Below are positions 33,897 to 46,060 of a stretch of 64,000 bases of DNA, in pieces (position 1 is the first letter of the stretch; each line of letters opens with the position of its first letter). The stretch is taken from assembly GCF_001642475.1 (NCBI RefSeq), contig NW_019173972.1, positions 205,498 to 269,497 of the forward strand, in the 5' to 3' direction. The translations under genes were made by a program, and so were the position numbers. The notes under the pieces were generated by a model. The model worked only from the letters and a program-made list of their open reading frames with translations, searched no databases and was not told the origin of the DNA. This stretch comes from Fonsecaea monophora (taxonomy: Eukaryota; Ascomycota; Eurotiomycetes; Chaetothyriales; Herpotrichiellaceae).

Positions 33897-35793
33897 GGTG
33901 AGCACTCCCCTGTGGATTGTACTACTGCTGTCTCGACTGTGCTTGGGCCAACTGCCCATGTGGCTGCTGACTCAAGCTCTCCACACCTCGCGTGCACAGG
34001 TTAAGCCACTGGAGGTTCTTCGCGGCTTGACTGTTGCTCGATTCGAATGTTCTGATCTCCCTAGGGGTTGCTGGCGGTGAATATGTTGAACCACGAGCGG
34101 CCAAGAGGTGTAACCGGGAATTCAGATGGATGTTGGTTTTTGATAGGACCGCATGCGAATCCTTTGATGATGCCCTCGACTTTTGGGACGATTGCGAGCG
34201 AATGTGCAATCGTAAGCACGATTATGGCTGGTATGCAGACAAAGCAGATGGACTTGTCCAAGAAGCTATGTGGTGCGACCGCTACAGCACTTCGCTGCGT
34301 TATTCAACGGGAAGAGACTCCGTACAGCTTTCAACGGCTCCTGTGGTGCGTGCGGATGAGGTAATGGATGCTGGAATAGTGAAATTGGTCTGTTCGGAGT
34401 CTGACCTCAACGACGACGACAACTCCTCAATCAGGCTAAGGAGGACCCCGGACAAGTGTGCCACGCCCCTGAACCAAGCCTTAGGTGTTAGTTGAGGGAA
34501 CTGCTAGAATGATAATCGTACGTTGGAAATGTTGCCCGTTGGACAAGATGTTGTCGTCGCTGTGTAGTCTCGGGTTCTTGTGGTCACGGTTCGTGGGCTC
34601 CGAGTTAGAGGAGGTGAAAAGGTATGAGGACCTGCCTTGCTGTAGTGGTGCGATGCACAACCCTGCATGCCCGCTTAAGACATCCTCTTATCTGCTTGAT
34701 TGGCCAGGGTTACTCAGGGTCATTTTGGCGAAGCCTTCTGCCTGCGAGGTACGGGGTGGAACTGCTGTGGCTGAGTGGAGATACTGATCCACGGCCAGGA
34801 CGGAGACTGGAGAAGGACTTTCCAAAGGAGAGAGCTAGGCACTTGTGTGATAAGAGGGTGGTGAGGGTGAAGGACTTCCGTGCCCCGTGATGCGTGGCTG
34901 TGAAGAGATATGAACGATGTGCTTCAACCAGCTTCACCACTTGAACGAGGAGGGATAGTCTCAGCGGAGAGCCAGCCAAGTACGAGGCACACACACACAC
35001 ACACACATACACACAATACCGCAGTACATACTCGGTGCAAAGGAGGGAATTCCACACCCGCACACCAGGCACAAACAAGGCGGGGCAAATCAACCTTTTT
35101 CCTCGATTCCCTTTGCCTCTCTCTCTCTCCGATCCCTGAAACCTTCTCGGGGTTCCAAGTACGGGTAACGCCTTGCCGCGGGAAACGCATGTAACCGTCC
35201 CACGCCCCCGTCAGAAAAACGGACTGCGTGCCCACCCAACTAACTAACTAACTAGTGCTGTGGGCGCCTGCGCCAGTTCGGTAAAGGTCGGCAGCTGGCC
35301 TTATTTGACATTGTGCCATATCGTTTTTGGAACTACCGGACAGGACAATCGGGAAGAGGATGGTGATGCATGTATGCATGGGACGAACGAGATAACTTGA
35401 TCGGGGAAGACCAAGGTCACTAACTGGTGGCAGCCTGGCGGCGGCCTGGAGGTACCTGGCACATCATGTGTGTATCATACGCTCGATACCGTAGCAATAG
35501 TGAATGGCGCGAGGTGTTGGAAGAAAGCAATACCACCACACTCATACGCACACAACCCTGTCTGCCATACAGCGTCATAATCCAACGTAGATAGAGACCA
35601 TACGTGTGGTCTCGTTATAGCCCATTCATTTTCCTCCCTTAGAACCCACAGAACCGAACCTCGCTGAGACCGTCCCATTTTTTTAAGCCTGTATACCACG
35701 TCCTCCTGCGCCCCCAGGACCTGCCTGATTTCCGCCTGATAGACCTTCCCAGTGTGTGACCGTACCCCGTATAGAGCTGACCTGCACCGAGCC
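33897..35793. other. Intergenic, 1.9 kb, no supported gene
   Basis: Short open frames on both strands (for example 34034-34495 plus) show no family resemblance. A CA microsatellite lies at 34988-35015 and a (CTAA)n run at about 35239-35253. Confidence 0.5.
34988..35015. repeat. CA microsatellite
   Basis: A run of CA dinucleotides with one TA interruption. Confidence 0.85.
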
Positions 35794-37205
35794 TCACGCC
35801 GGCCCTTGTTTTGTCTCGTAATGAATGTCCCATTGGGAGTCCTTGCGAATGATGTGGTCACGGCTCCCGCCACTGTCGATCGAAACGTCCTCCCTGATCA
35901 CGGTAACTTTGTTGTCACCAGCTTCTTGCTGTGGGACAATTGGGTATTGCTCGGCGTCGTGGTACGACTTGCCCGCAGATCTTGACTTTGCCGTGCCTTT
36001 GCCTGGCAAAGAGTCCAGCTCGAAAACATTCATGATTCGCCCCAGCCGTCCGGACCCAGATCCAGATCCAGGTCCAGATCTCTGCCCGGAACCCCTGCCC
36101 GAGCCATATGCCTGCGTTAGAGAAGGATCCAGCTGGATGCCGAATCCGCTGCTGAAGCTTCGAACGAACGACTTGAGGTTGGGGACCGTGGCTGCAATAA
36201 GTGACCAACACAACTGCACCTGTTGGATCACGATGACGGGCACAATCGCAATACCGGGATTGTCGGCGCCGGTGTATTTTGCGACATAATGGAGGTGGAG
36301 GATAGAAAGCGCGGCCACACTATGCTTTCGTTAGCACAAAATACAACATAGATTGAGTGAAGTTGACTCACGGGAGGCGGAACGCAAAGGCCAGCACAAC
36401 CTGGAATTTCATTGCCAGGGCCAGATGGACAGGCCAAACAACGAAGACGGTGATCAAGACCAAAATGCACTCTGTTATCACGTCAAATGCAGTGATTAAT
36501 TGCCAGCGCAGGAACTGGATCTCTCATTAGTGCGTGTTCAGCACAGCACTTGAATATCATTTTGCTCACCTGACCACCGCATCCCTCGCTATCTCCTTGA
36601 ATGAAGCCTGGAAGAGAGCAGTTGACTGCCACGGCCACAATTGACAAGAGTCCCCAGAGAGCCATTATGACCAAGACAGAAACGCTAATCCAGTATAGGA
36701 CTTTTGACCGGAAATCTTTGGCTGTTCGTGGACCGACCAAGTTGAAAAGCCTCATCATCAGACAGATCGTGGAGGCTTTCGCTATGGTTGCGGATATGAT
36801 GAACAGGATTTGACTAGTAAAAGTTGCCTGCGAGAGTCAGTGACGGAAAACTTGGTATGTCACAAGAGCTGAGCTCATACGCGGCTGGCATCTGAAAGTT
36901 CGTCCTGATCCAGAAGCTCCTGAGTCTTTCCCAGTCCATTATCCAGTCCAACGATCACCGCAGCCACCTCTCCGACCTGGATGACCTATACCTCCAGTCA
37001 GCATCCCGCCCATAACCCGTCGTTCAAGATGTCCCCTCACGGTTGCAGCCAGGGCAAGATAGTCGTCCAACCTGTACATCTTCCACCTCAAATGACCCCT
37101 CAACGCCAATGTGAGGATCGAGTAGATGAGACATAGCAGCGTCGCAATCCATACCGACGCAGCGTGGTTGTCAGGTGTAATCGGTGAAAAGCGATGGCTC
37201 CCCAT
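35794..37205 (-). CDS. Fungal rhodopsin-like seven-helix membrane protein
   Basis: Five exons (37205-37041, 36985-36881, 36827-36570, 36514-36372, 36319-35794) give 398 residues. The pattern is that of the large fungal family PF20684 (integral membrane proteins related to PTH11-type receptors). An N-terminal helix VWIATLLCLIYSILTLAL is followed by the characteristic W.MYRLDDYLALAA. Then come QILFIISATIAKASTICLMM, SVSVLVIMALWGLLSIVAVA, FDVITECILVLITVFVVWP and PVIVIQQVQLCWSLIAATVP. A Gly/Ser-rich cytosolic tail follows, with a GSGRGSGQRSGPGSGSGSGR tract. All junctions keep frame. A receptor or sensor role is inferred; ligand and partners are unknown. Confidence 0.88.
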
Positions 37206-40200
37206 GCTTCGTCTTGGTAGTCGGGAGAGCAACGCCGAGCAAGAACAATCAAGAGCAGGATTAGATCGTGATGGGAATATTGGTTCTGAGTAATAGAAAC
37301 ACCGCCAGTATTCGACAAAGTGCAACAAGGCTGGACTAAGTGTCTTCCTCCACCATAGCGCAAGTGCTTGAAGGATAGTACAAAAGTACGTTGGAGGAGA
37401 CGTAGGGTTATGTGTCATAGAATATCAACTGGGGCTCGAGGTGGTATTTGCAACTGTATAAGCTCCAGAGAATCAATGCTTCGAGACGGGACTGAATGTC
37501 CCATGTCCCCAATTCGATCCACAACCACCCCTGGCGACTACGCCGGAAGGTCACCTTCACCAGGTCTGTCCACACGCCTCCCACAAACTGTTTCGGAAGA
37601 GACCTTAAATGGACAGAACAACCCGCGTTCTCGAAACTCTGATAAGTGCAAGGATATGAGAACAGGTATGTTTGAGGTTGGAGGCATCACCGGGACAAGC
37701 GCGGTAAGCAACGGCCTGCCAGAAAAAGTGATAAGGACACAAGTGGCGCATATGGCAGCAAAACTGAGGTTGCTCGATGTGATGATCATTACCCGGGAGG
37801 CTGCACCTGGCTGGTGCACTTGCAAGGAAGGTTTGGAAGGCGAAAAGGTTTGGCATTGTGCTTCTGAGGCGCAAAGGAGGGTCAGGTCGATGAGAAAGAG
37901 GCATGTGCTCGACACTGAGACTTTTGCTTCTGCTTGGTAGCAAATTGTTGTCGCGGTGACAGCTGGTGAAGTGCCGTGGTCGTCGAATAGAAGATCCACA
38001 CGCATCAGAACCAAGATATTACCCACAGCACCTTTGCCGAAGCAGCTAGCCCATCGCTAAAGGGGGCTGCCCACTATCCAGACAGAGGCAAGGGTGCGTC
38101 CTTGGACTCCTATGAGCAGGGAGGAAGAGGGGTGGCGAGATGCTTCCCCGGGTGTCCTACTGCAGATCAGTCACTAACTGCGCCAACATGCAGGTAATGG
38201 AGGTAGCGCACAGACTCAGTTCGTGTCGGAGCCACCCTTGATCCGAAGTCTGCGAGTATTTGCATGAAAAAACTCTGTATACCCAGGCCTCTCTTATTCG
38301 TCTTCGATTATTCCGATCCGTCAGAGTTCAAGGGGAGAGTTTGACAATGAGCAACCTGTCTGGGTATGGCTGGACTTGAGCGACCCCGATCACCTCAACG
38401 CAACCATCCCAGTTGACAGCTGGTGCCATTTATGCCACGCATGTGAAATTGGCCTGTCGTCTTCGTTCGCTGATCGTTATCAAGGTGAATTAGGGCTGAC
38501 TGGCAGGAGGGGTTTGCTGGTTGAGTCGTACAAAGTGCCACTGAAAAAGCGCCTTGGCTGGAGTCGGGCTTAGGCTTTGCTTGCCTGAAGCTCTCAACAC
38601 CATCCCATCAAAGCCCAGCCGAACCTTGAAAACCCAACCCCCTGAATGGGTCTTGGAGACAACGGAGGAAACGAGGGATCTGGCCTAGTTCAGGGTCTGC
38701 CGAGAGGTTGAAGTGTCAATGAAGGTTACAAGTAAACTTCGGAAGCATCAAACAAGCCTGAGGTTGCGAGCCTGGACTGCGGCAGCACCAAGGAGCAAGC
38801 TGTTGATCATCACGCCAATATTTCTCCGTTCTCACAAGTAGTGGGCGGGAGCGAGAGGGAGGCTGTTAGTCTTATCGGTAGCGTTCGAGGGGCGTCTACC
38901 CGGAGAAAATCTAACTACCAGACATGGCAATGAGTGGATCTTTGTGCCTGTCGGCAATTAACGGGAAGGAAGGCTCGATGGGAAAAGCTTCCCGCCCAGC
39001 CTATCCAAGCGTCTTCCTACAAAGGACATCCCACCAAGTACTCCGTACACACCCAGTCGCCTCAGTATCATCTCCATCCATCTCCAGGTCCTCTGACTCA
39101 GTGAGTACATCCTCCGTGCCTCCTCAAGAGTGCTTGTTCACACCTCCCTCGGCCGAAAGAAACAAGCGAGCCATGAAATGGAGCTCCGACTGTTGATCGG
39201 CACACGATCTTGTACGGAGTAGATGGAGACATGATTGCCGACTGCTCTCGCCTGCCTCAATCTCTACCCAATGACAGGCTGCACCATCTTCCAATCCTCT
39301 TGGTCGACAACTCACGAACCCTACGAGTGCGCACCCCTCGCACTGATTACTCCCTGCCCCTTGCTGCCTAAGTAGAGGCTTGATGGTCCCCTCCAGATGT
39401 CAGAGAGAACAGATGGTGTGCCTTGTGTTTGACAATTGCCAGGTTTTGCCTCATGTGGGACCACGCGTGGTTGTCTCTCTCTCGCCGCACACTCTATCAA
39501 CTCTCGAATCTGCAAGACGTCCTCCTGCTATTGGGCCTGTGCCTTACCCTTCCTGCATCCACTTCCACAAGGGTCTTCTTACTCTCGTCCGACACGAAAC
39601 GATGACAGTGTTATTGACTTTGGGCGCCCTGTGGCTTGCTTAAGCTCGCGACTCAACAGCTGGTGTCAGCCTTCTAGATATGCTCTGTGCCTTGCTTGGA
39701 CCTTAGACTGCGTGGAGAATTCCCCGAGAAGGCACCATCGATGCTGAAGCATCTTTTAACTGGGGAAAACCCCTATCAGAACAATGTCCCCTTGCCAGCA
39801 ATAGGTCTTGGACCCTTCGACCGGTGCCAACTCTGCATTACCCGATCAGCCACTTTCGTTTTCGAGGCTGTCTAGCTTGCATTGAGACATGCATGAGCCC
39901 ACTACTGACATGCGAACGGACACGAGTGACTTCTCCTGCCTCAGTTCTATCCTAGGTTGGTCAAGATCTGCAATCACAACCACATGGGGATCGTTCCTGG
40001 CTTGACACATGGCATCAGTACTCACCCCGCCACTTCAACTGACTTCTCTGCCACCTTCTTCCTTTCTATCTTTCCAGTCTCAAATACAATCTGACCTGCG
40101 AGCCATCAGACTCTTCATCGACGACGTGTTATCCTTACAGTGCTCTGCTGCTGCTGCCGTTACTGTTCGCTGAGAAGCCTTGTCCTTATCATTGAATTGA

Positions 40201-40221
40201 GATTTCGTTGTTACCATTACC
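37206..40221. other. 3-kb intergenic region, no firm gene
   Basis: Long open frames overlap on opposite strands at 37368-37940 (plus, 190 codons) and 37538-38026 (minus, 162 codons). Neither has a recognisable domain, and at most one can be real. The remainder up to the permease ATG shows only short frames and pyrimidine-rich stretches near 40020-40150 that suit a permease promoter/leader. Confidence 0.4.
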
Positions 40222-42147
40222 ATGGCAGATCACAAGGACAATGGGGTGGTGACATCCCAGGTTGACCTGGAGTCAGAAAATGCGAACCTCCCGTCTGAAA
40301 AGAAAGGGACCAACGCCGACCAACGGGATATGTTTCGCATGGGCAAACATCAAGAGCTACGAGTAAGATACCCTCGGAGGTCCGACTCTATACTGCCATT
40401 GCTGATAAGCCTAGCGAAACTTTCGATTCGTCTCCATTTTCGGCTTCTCTATGATTCTCATGGCCAGCTGGGAAACGATGTTAGGGTCAGTCGCATACTC
40501 GACACGTAACCCTCGCGATCGTGGGATTCACTGACTCTCGGACAGCACGAGCATTATCGGTTTGATCAACGGCGGCACGGCGGGTTTGATCTGGATGTAC
40601 CTCGTAGCTTGGATCGGCTTTCTGATTGTCAACACCTCCATGGCCGAGATGGGTTCCATGTATGACACAATATTTCCAAAGGAACTCTCGGGCCTCTGCT
40701 CATACTTGACTCTAGGGCCCCGACGTCTGGTGGTCAATATCACTGGGTTAGCGAATTTGCGCCGAGGAAGTACCAAAAGTTCATGAGCTTTATCGTTGGT
40801 AGGCGAATCCCGAGGCTTTATCTCCTCTCCTCATTCTGACAAGGTCTTAGGATGGCTCTGTGTGCTCGGTTGGCAGACTGGTGCGGCCAATACAGGTAAG
40901 GGGCACTTTCCGGCAGCTCCCGACTATCTTCTTGATGGCATTGTCCACTAACTCGAGGCATAGCATTTCTCGCTGGAACTCAAATTCAAGGCCTTGTCAT
41001 CTTGAACTATCCAGACTACACGCCTGAGAGATGGCATGGCACGTTGTTGACATTCGCCGTGGCTTCGTTCTCCGTCTTGTTCAACACCTTTCTGGTCAAG
41101 AAATTGCCATTGGTTGAGGGGATCGTGCTCATCATCCACATCTTCGGCTTCTTTGGCGTCCTGATCACCCTTTGGGTCTTGGGCCCGATCGCAAACGCCA
41201 GTGACGTGTTCACCACGTTCAACAACTATGGCGGATGGAACAGCAATGGGTTATCAGCGTTAGTCGGTATTCTCGCGGTCATGATTCCCTTGCTCGGTGC
41301 AGATGGCGCGGTTCATATGTCGGAGGAACTGCGCGACGCATCGAGAGTGCTTCCTCGAAGCATGATCTGGACCACTGTCCTCAACGGCTCTATGGGTTGG
41401 ATCATCCTGATCACCTTTTGCTTCACCCTTGGGAACCTGGATGATGTTATCGACTCACCAACGGGACAACCCTACATTGCTGTCTTTTACAATGCCACCC
41501 AGTCTTACGCTGGCGCATCGGTTCTCTCAGCCTTGATCATTTTCATGGCCATGTTTTGCAACTTGTCGATCACTGCGACCGCCTCGAGACAGCTGTGGTC
41601 TTTCGCCCGTGACCAGGGCATTCCAGGTGCTTCTTGGTTTGCATACGTATGCCTTTCCCTCCCTCGCTACGCGGCCCTCGCACATGCCGAAGCTGACTGT
41701 CTTATATAGGTGCGACCCGGGTGGGACGTTCCGATGAACAGCATCATTGTCTCTTTCGTGGTTTCCTGCCTGCTCTCTCTGATCAACATCGGCTCCACCA
41801 TTGCGCTGAACAACATTACCTCGCTGTCCTTGGTCGCCATCCTGTCGTCATATATTGTCTCCATCGGCTGTCTCTTCTGGAGACGTTTGACCTATCAGCC
41901 TCTCCTCCCGGCCAAGTTCACCTTCTCCAGACCAGTTGGTCTGTTTTTGAACGGATTCAGTCTCATATTCCTGACGTTCGCTTTTGCCTTCGCCTTTTTC
42001 CCCGGAAGCCCGAATCCAACTGTCGACCAGATGAACTGGGCCAGCCTGATCTACGGGGGTGTGATGATATTTGCAGTTCTCCACTATGTCATCCGAGCCA
42101 GGCATGTCTATGATGGCCCTGTAGAATATGTGCGCAAGTTGGTGTAA
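40222..42147 (+). CDS. APC-type amino acid/GABA/choline permease
   Basis: Seven exons (40222-40362, 40415-40485, 40546-40659, 40716-40798, 40851-40895, 40964-41646, 41710-42147) encode 524 residues. Each junction restores family sequence: RNFRFVSIFGFSMILMASWE, then GTSIIGLINGGTAGLIWMYL, MAEMGSMAPTSGGQYHWVSE, FAPRKYQKFMSFIVGWLCVL, and GWQTGAANTAFLAGTQIQGL. About 12 transmembrane segments are visible, with a hydrophilic 45-residue N-terminus. This is the yeast Uga4/Hnm1 group of the amino acid-choline transporter family, at the plasma or vacuolar membrane. The substrate could be GABA, choline or polyamine and cannot be fixed. ALDH lies next to it on the same strand. Confidence 0.92.
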
Positions 42148-43469
42148 GATATGTATCATGTTGCCTTGCCCTGCAGGTCGAGGGCGGAATCTGGGATTCG
42201 AGAAAAGCGCGAATATGCAGCAGTGCGTGTTGTTGGATCATGAATTTGTGGGGCCTTGATCTGGGTCCCGGCCGAGTGGGACATGAGTTATTGACACATC
42301 TAGGAATGCCCGCGAGCAAAGAAGGATAGCAATCACATGTACTATAGCGTCCTTTGAAATTTATCAAGCTAGACACGTCTTTCCCCGTTGCTGGCCAGTT
42401 TGGAAGTTCTGTGTATCAACGATGTCCAGATCGATCACGGGTGATGCACTTGTGTCGAGATCGAATTTGACGGGCCAGAGACTTCGAAACTTCCGTCGAC
42501 GCTGGCTCACCATATCAACCCCAGACCCTGGAACATGGGAAAGTTGGGAAAAGCCATCCAAGGCCGTGACCTCTATCAACCCAATCAGATCGTGTCGAGC
42601 CCCCAGCACCTCGCAGCTCCTCTTCGTAATATTTTCTTGATCCCAGCAGTGACAGTGCTTCCATGTCCCTGTATCGCGGTGGTCCACCACTTCTAGGCCC
42701 CCGTGCTGATCATTCCGTTATTGGGCTCGATGATGACTTGGACTCGTACAGGACGCTCTCTTGTACTATCTGCCCCTCCTACGCTTGGGTTGTGGTAGTC
42801 ACTTGTCAGCATACAAGGTTTCAAAGATTGAAATCTCATGGACATCCCTCGTATCTACGGTCTAGGCTCCGTGTCACGATCGTGTCCATCCACTCATTCG
42901 TCGTATGAAAGCCTGCCGTCCCATTGATTATTTCGTGTTTTACCCCGCCCTCGTCTCTCAGACTCGAACTGTGGTACCTGGCCAGTGGTGCCCAGGACCT
43001 TGAAGGGCCCCGGACGGGAGAAAAGAGGTGTGAACTATTGGGTATTGACCCGATCAGCCAATTCCTCCGTGGACAGTATGATGCACCGAGAGCGACGTGG
43101 CTGTCTTGAGTGGATGGAGGCACTGGCGCAGGACGTCAATGGGAAGGTTACTCCGCCTGTCAACACGAGCACTTTACGTGTGTGAGACAGGTCTAGAATT
43201 TCGTGTCGAGGAAGCCCCAGCTGAATAAGGAAAAGAAGGCAATAGGGAGAATAAGGGTATAAAGTGTGGTAGGACCGTGTTGTAACATGGGAAGAAGAAG
43301 GTCTGACTCTTTCTCCTCAACTTTCTTTCCTGCCTATTCCTCTTTCTACCTCATTTCACCGTGTGTCACTCAACGCCCCGTCTTGCCTCAAGTTTCCCAC
43401 CAAACTCCAAGCACTCGCAGTGCAAATAACTTCCACGCCTGAGCATATTAGGTACAGCACCAAGAAGTC
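42148..43469. promoter_or_regulatory. Intergenic with aldehyde dehydrogenase promoter
   Basis: A TATA box (TATAAA, 43258-43263) lies about 207 bases before the ALDH ATG and is followed by a pyrimidine-rich leader. A 108-codon minus-strand frame at 42364-42690 has no stop-rich character, but no family match either; I do not call it. Confidence 0.5.
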
Positions 43470-45230
43470 ATGGCTCCTCACGCAACTGAGACCGGTACCG
43501 ACGCCACGTCCTCCTCGGGCAGCCTCGACTTCACCACTTTCTCAAACGTGATCGACGGCAAGCTCACGTCCACCGAAAAGACTCGCCATGGGATCAACCC
43601 TGCCACCGGCAAACCGAACCCTGAGGTACCTGTCTCGACTCCCGAGGACGTAGACAAGGCCGTAGCAACGGGCAAGAAAGCGTTCAAGACATGGTCCAAA
43701 ACGCCGTATGCGGAGAGACAGAAGGCCATGCTTGCCTTCGCCGACGCCATGGAGAAAGAGAAGGACGGCTTTGCAAAGATGTTGACGCAGGAGCAAGGGA
43801 AGCCAGTAAGTCGAGACGGATTAACTTCGCCAGCTCCCATGCTGCACAGCTCCATGGCTGATATATTTCCACTCAATAGCTTCATTTCGCCTACTTTGAG
43901 ATGGACTTCACCCTGCAGATCATTCGCACCATGGCTGGCCTCGAGCTGCCCACCGAAGAAATCGTGGATGAGGCCGATCGGAAGATTGTCGTTCGGTACA
44001 CTCCTCTCGGGGTGACTGTGGGCATTGTTCCATGGAACTACCCTGTCCTGCTGTGCTGCTCTAAAGTCGCCCCATGCGTCGTTACAGGCAACCCCATCAT
44101 CATCAAGCCGTCCCCATTCACTCCTTATGGCGGACTGAAGGTGGCGGAATTGGCCCAGAGGTTTTTCCCACCAGGCGTCGTTCAAGCTCTCAGTGGAGAT
44201 GACAACCTTGGTCCGTGGTTGACATCTCACCCTGGCCCTGCAAAGATCAGTTTCACAGGCTCAAGCGCCACTGGCAAAAAAGTCATGGAGTCAGCAAGCA
44301 AGACACTCAAGCGAGTTACACTGGAACTGTACGTAACGCTTCTCTAAGCCCCTCTGATCCGGACTAATGAGTCTGATAGTGGCGGAAATGATCCTGCCAT
44401 CATCTGCGACGATGTTAATGTCGACGAGGTTGCTCCTAAGGTGAGTCCCCAACATTGCGGTCGATTTTGGTGATAATGGAATCTCTCAGATCGCAACGCT
44501 GGCTTTCTTGAATTCCGGCCAGGTAAGGGAACTCCCAATCCACTTATTGCGAAGCCCGGGTCTCCGGCTAACTCGCGTCAAGATCTGCCTGGCGCTCAAA
44601 CGCATCTTTGTGCACGAGAAGATCTTTGAGCAGTTCCGTGACAAGATGGTCGAACACACCAAGACTCTAAAACTCGGCGAGGGCTTTGAGAAGGATGTCT
44701 TCTTGGGTCCCATCCAGAATTCCATGCAGTACGAGCGTGTCAAGGGTTTCTTCAACGACATTGAAAAGGAACAGTATAACGTTGCTGTCGGAGGCAAAAA
44801 CCCTGATGGACCAGGCTACTTCATCACTCCGACCATCATTGACCGACCCAAGGAGGACTCCAGACTGGTTGTCGAAGAACCGTTCGGTAAGTCATGGCCA
44901 CATTGTAAGACGACCCGATCCTGAGACTGATGATCGATTGAAACAGGACCCATCGTGCCTCTCTTGAGCTTCAGCACGGACGACGAAGCTATCGAAAAGG
45001 CCAACAACACCATATATGGTCTTGGGGCTTCTGTTTGGTCAGGCAACCTCGAACGAGCTTCGAAAATTGCCCAGGAGCTTGAGGCCGGCAACGTCTGGGT
45101 CAACACTCATTTTGAGCTTGATGCAAGAGCACCATTTGGCGGACACAAGGAGAGTGGCATTGGGACTGAGTTCGGAGTCGGTGGGTTGAAGTCATACTGC
45201 AACTCACAGACCTTGTACCTGAAGAAGTGA
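43470..45230 (+). CDS. Aldehyde dehydrogenase (NAD(P)+-dependent)
   Basis: Six exons (43470-43805, 43880-44328, 44380-44440, 44490-44522, 44583-44886, 44947-45230) encode 488 residues, the usual length for PF00171. Visible are VGIVPWNYPVLLCCSKVAPC, GNPIIIKPSPFTPYGG, FTGSSATGKKVM (Rossmann Gly-rich loop), the general-base Glu in VTLELGGNDPA, the nucleophile Cys in NSGQICLALKR, and EEPFGPIVPL. The 33-nt exon 4 carries most of the sequence leading to the catalytic Cys. The enzyme oxidises an aldehyde to its acid. In this place it could act after uptake or deamination of GABA or choline-like compounds by the adjacent permease, which is inference. Confidence 0.94.
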
Positions 45231-46060
45231 GGGACGAGGAGGCTGAGAAGGGATGGACTGGTAGTCCGCCCGCGGCACAAGATACCGGTTGGAAAAGCGG
45301 ATAGCTCTTCACTCGATACTGACGATATCGATGATTGTGACGAGGAGATGCAAATGTGCATTGGTCTCTTACTGGTTTGACTACCTGGTCTTCCTCGGTT
45401 GTAGAACAAGAGGTCGATTCTAAATCAAGCTCCTGAGGCCGTTAGTAGCCCCCACCCTCGGAAGTTTGGGGTCGAGGGCCACTGCCGCGGGACAGCGAGT
45501 AAGCAGTAATTGGCACCTAAAAAGTACCTAAACCAAACAGCCACTTGCGGGGAAAGCCTCCCTACCTGCCTACCACCGTGCCACCCTACTTAGGGAGACA
45601 CAATTAGAGCACCCAAACTGGCACCTCCAGCAGGCCCCAGCACCAGCAACTTGCTGCTGGGGGAAGGGCGGGGTGCCACCCAGTCAAGCCAGTAGTACCC
45701 AACGACCATATCGCTCTTTGACCGCTTTGTCACCACAAGTTTGTCGGAGACCCCAACGAGGAAAAATCGTCTCCAACAATCAAAAACCTCCTTGCGGATT
45801 GGTTCCGTCCTTCGTTCGTCTGTATCATCTGCGTCTATTTGCGCCCTGGGTCCTCGTTGTTGAGCTCGGTGCGGCCTTGGGATCAAGAACATGCCGCAGC
45901 TTGTGCGCCAATGACACCGGTACGGCGGCAGTCTAAGATTGATGGTTGGCCGCGATCCAGCAGATGACACTTCGCCCACATCCTCTGCTCCTCTTGCGCT
46001 CGGACCTCTACCAGCGACGATCCAAGCAATCCTCGACACCCGGGCACGCAATACACAAAC
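45231..46060. other. Intergenic upstream of the C2H2 regulator
   Basis: It likely contains the regulator's promoter and a long leader. The regulator's downstream frame is also open from 45939, but that part is out of frame with its first zinc finger and is not used. No other gene is supported. Confidence 0.5.

Noticed and set aside
34034..34495. 153-codon plus-strand open frame
   Set aside because: No domain or compositional sign of a protein, and other frames here are also open.
42364..42690. 108-codon minus-strand open frame between the permease and ALDH
   Set aside because: No recognisable motif, no upstream exon that could be joined with confidence, and a convergent position relative to the permease 3' end.
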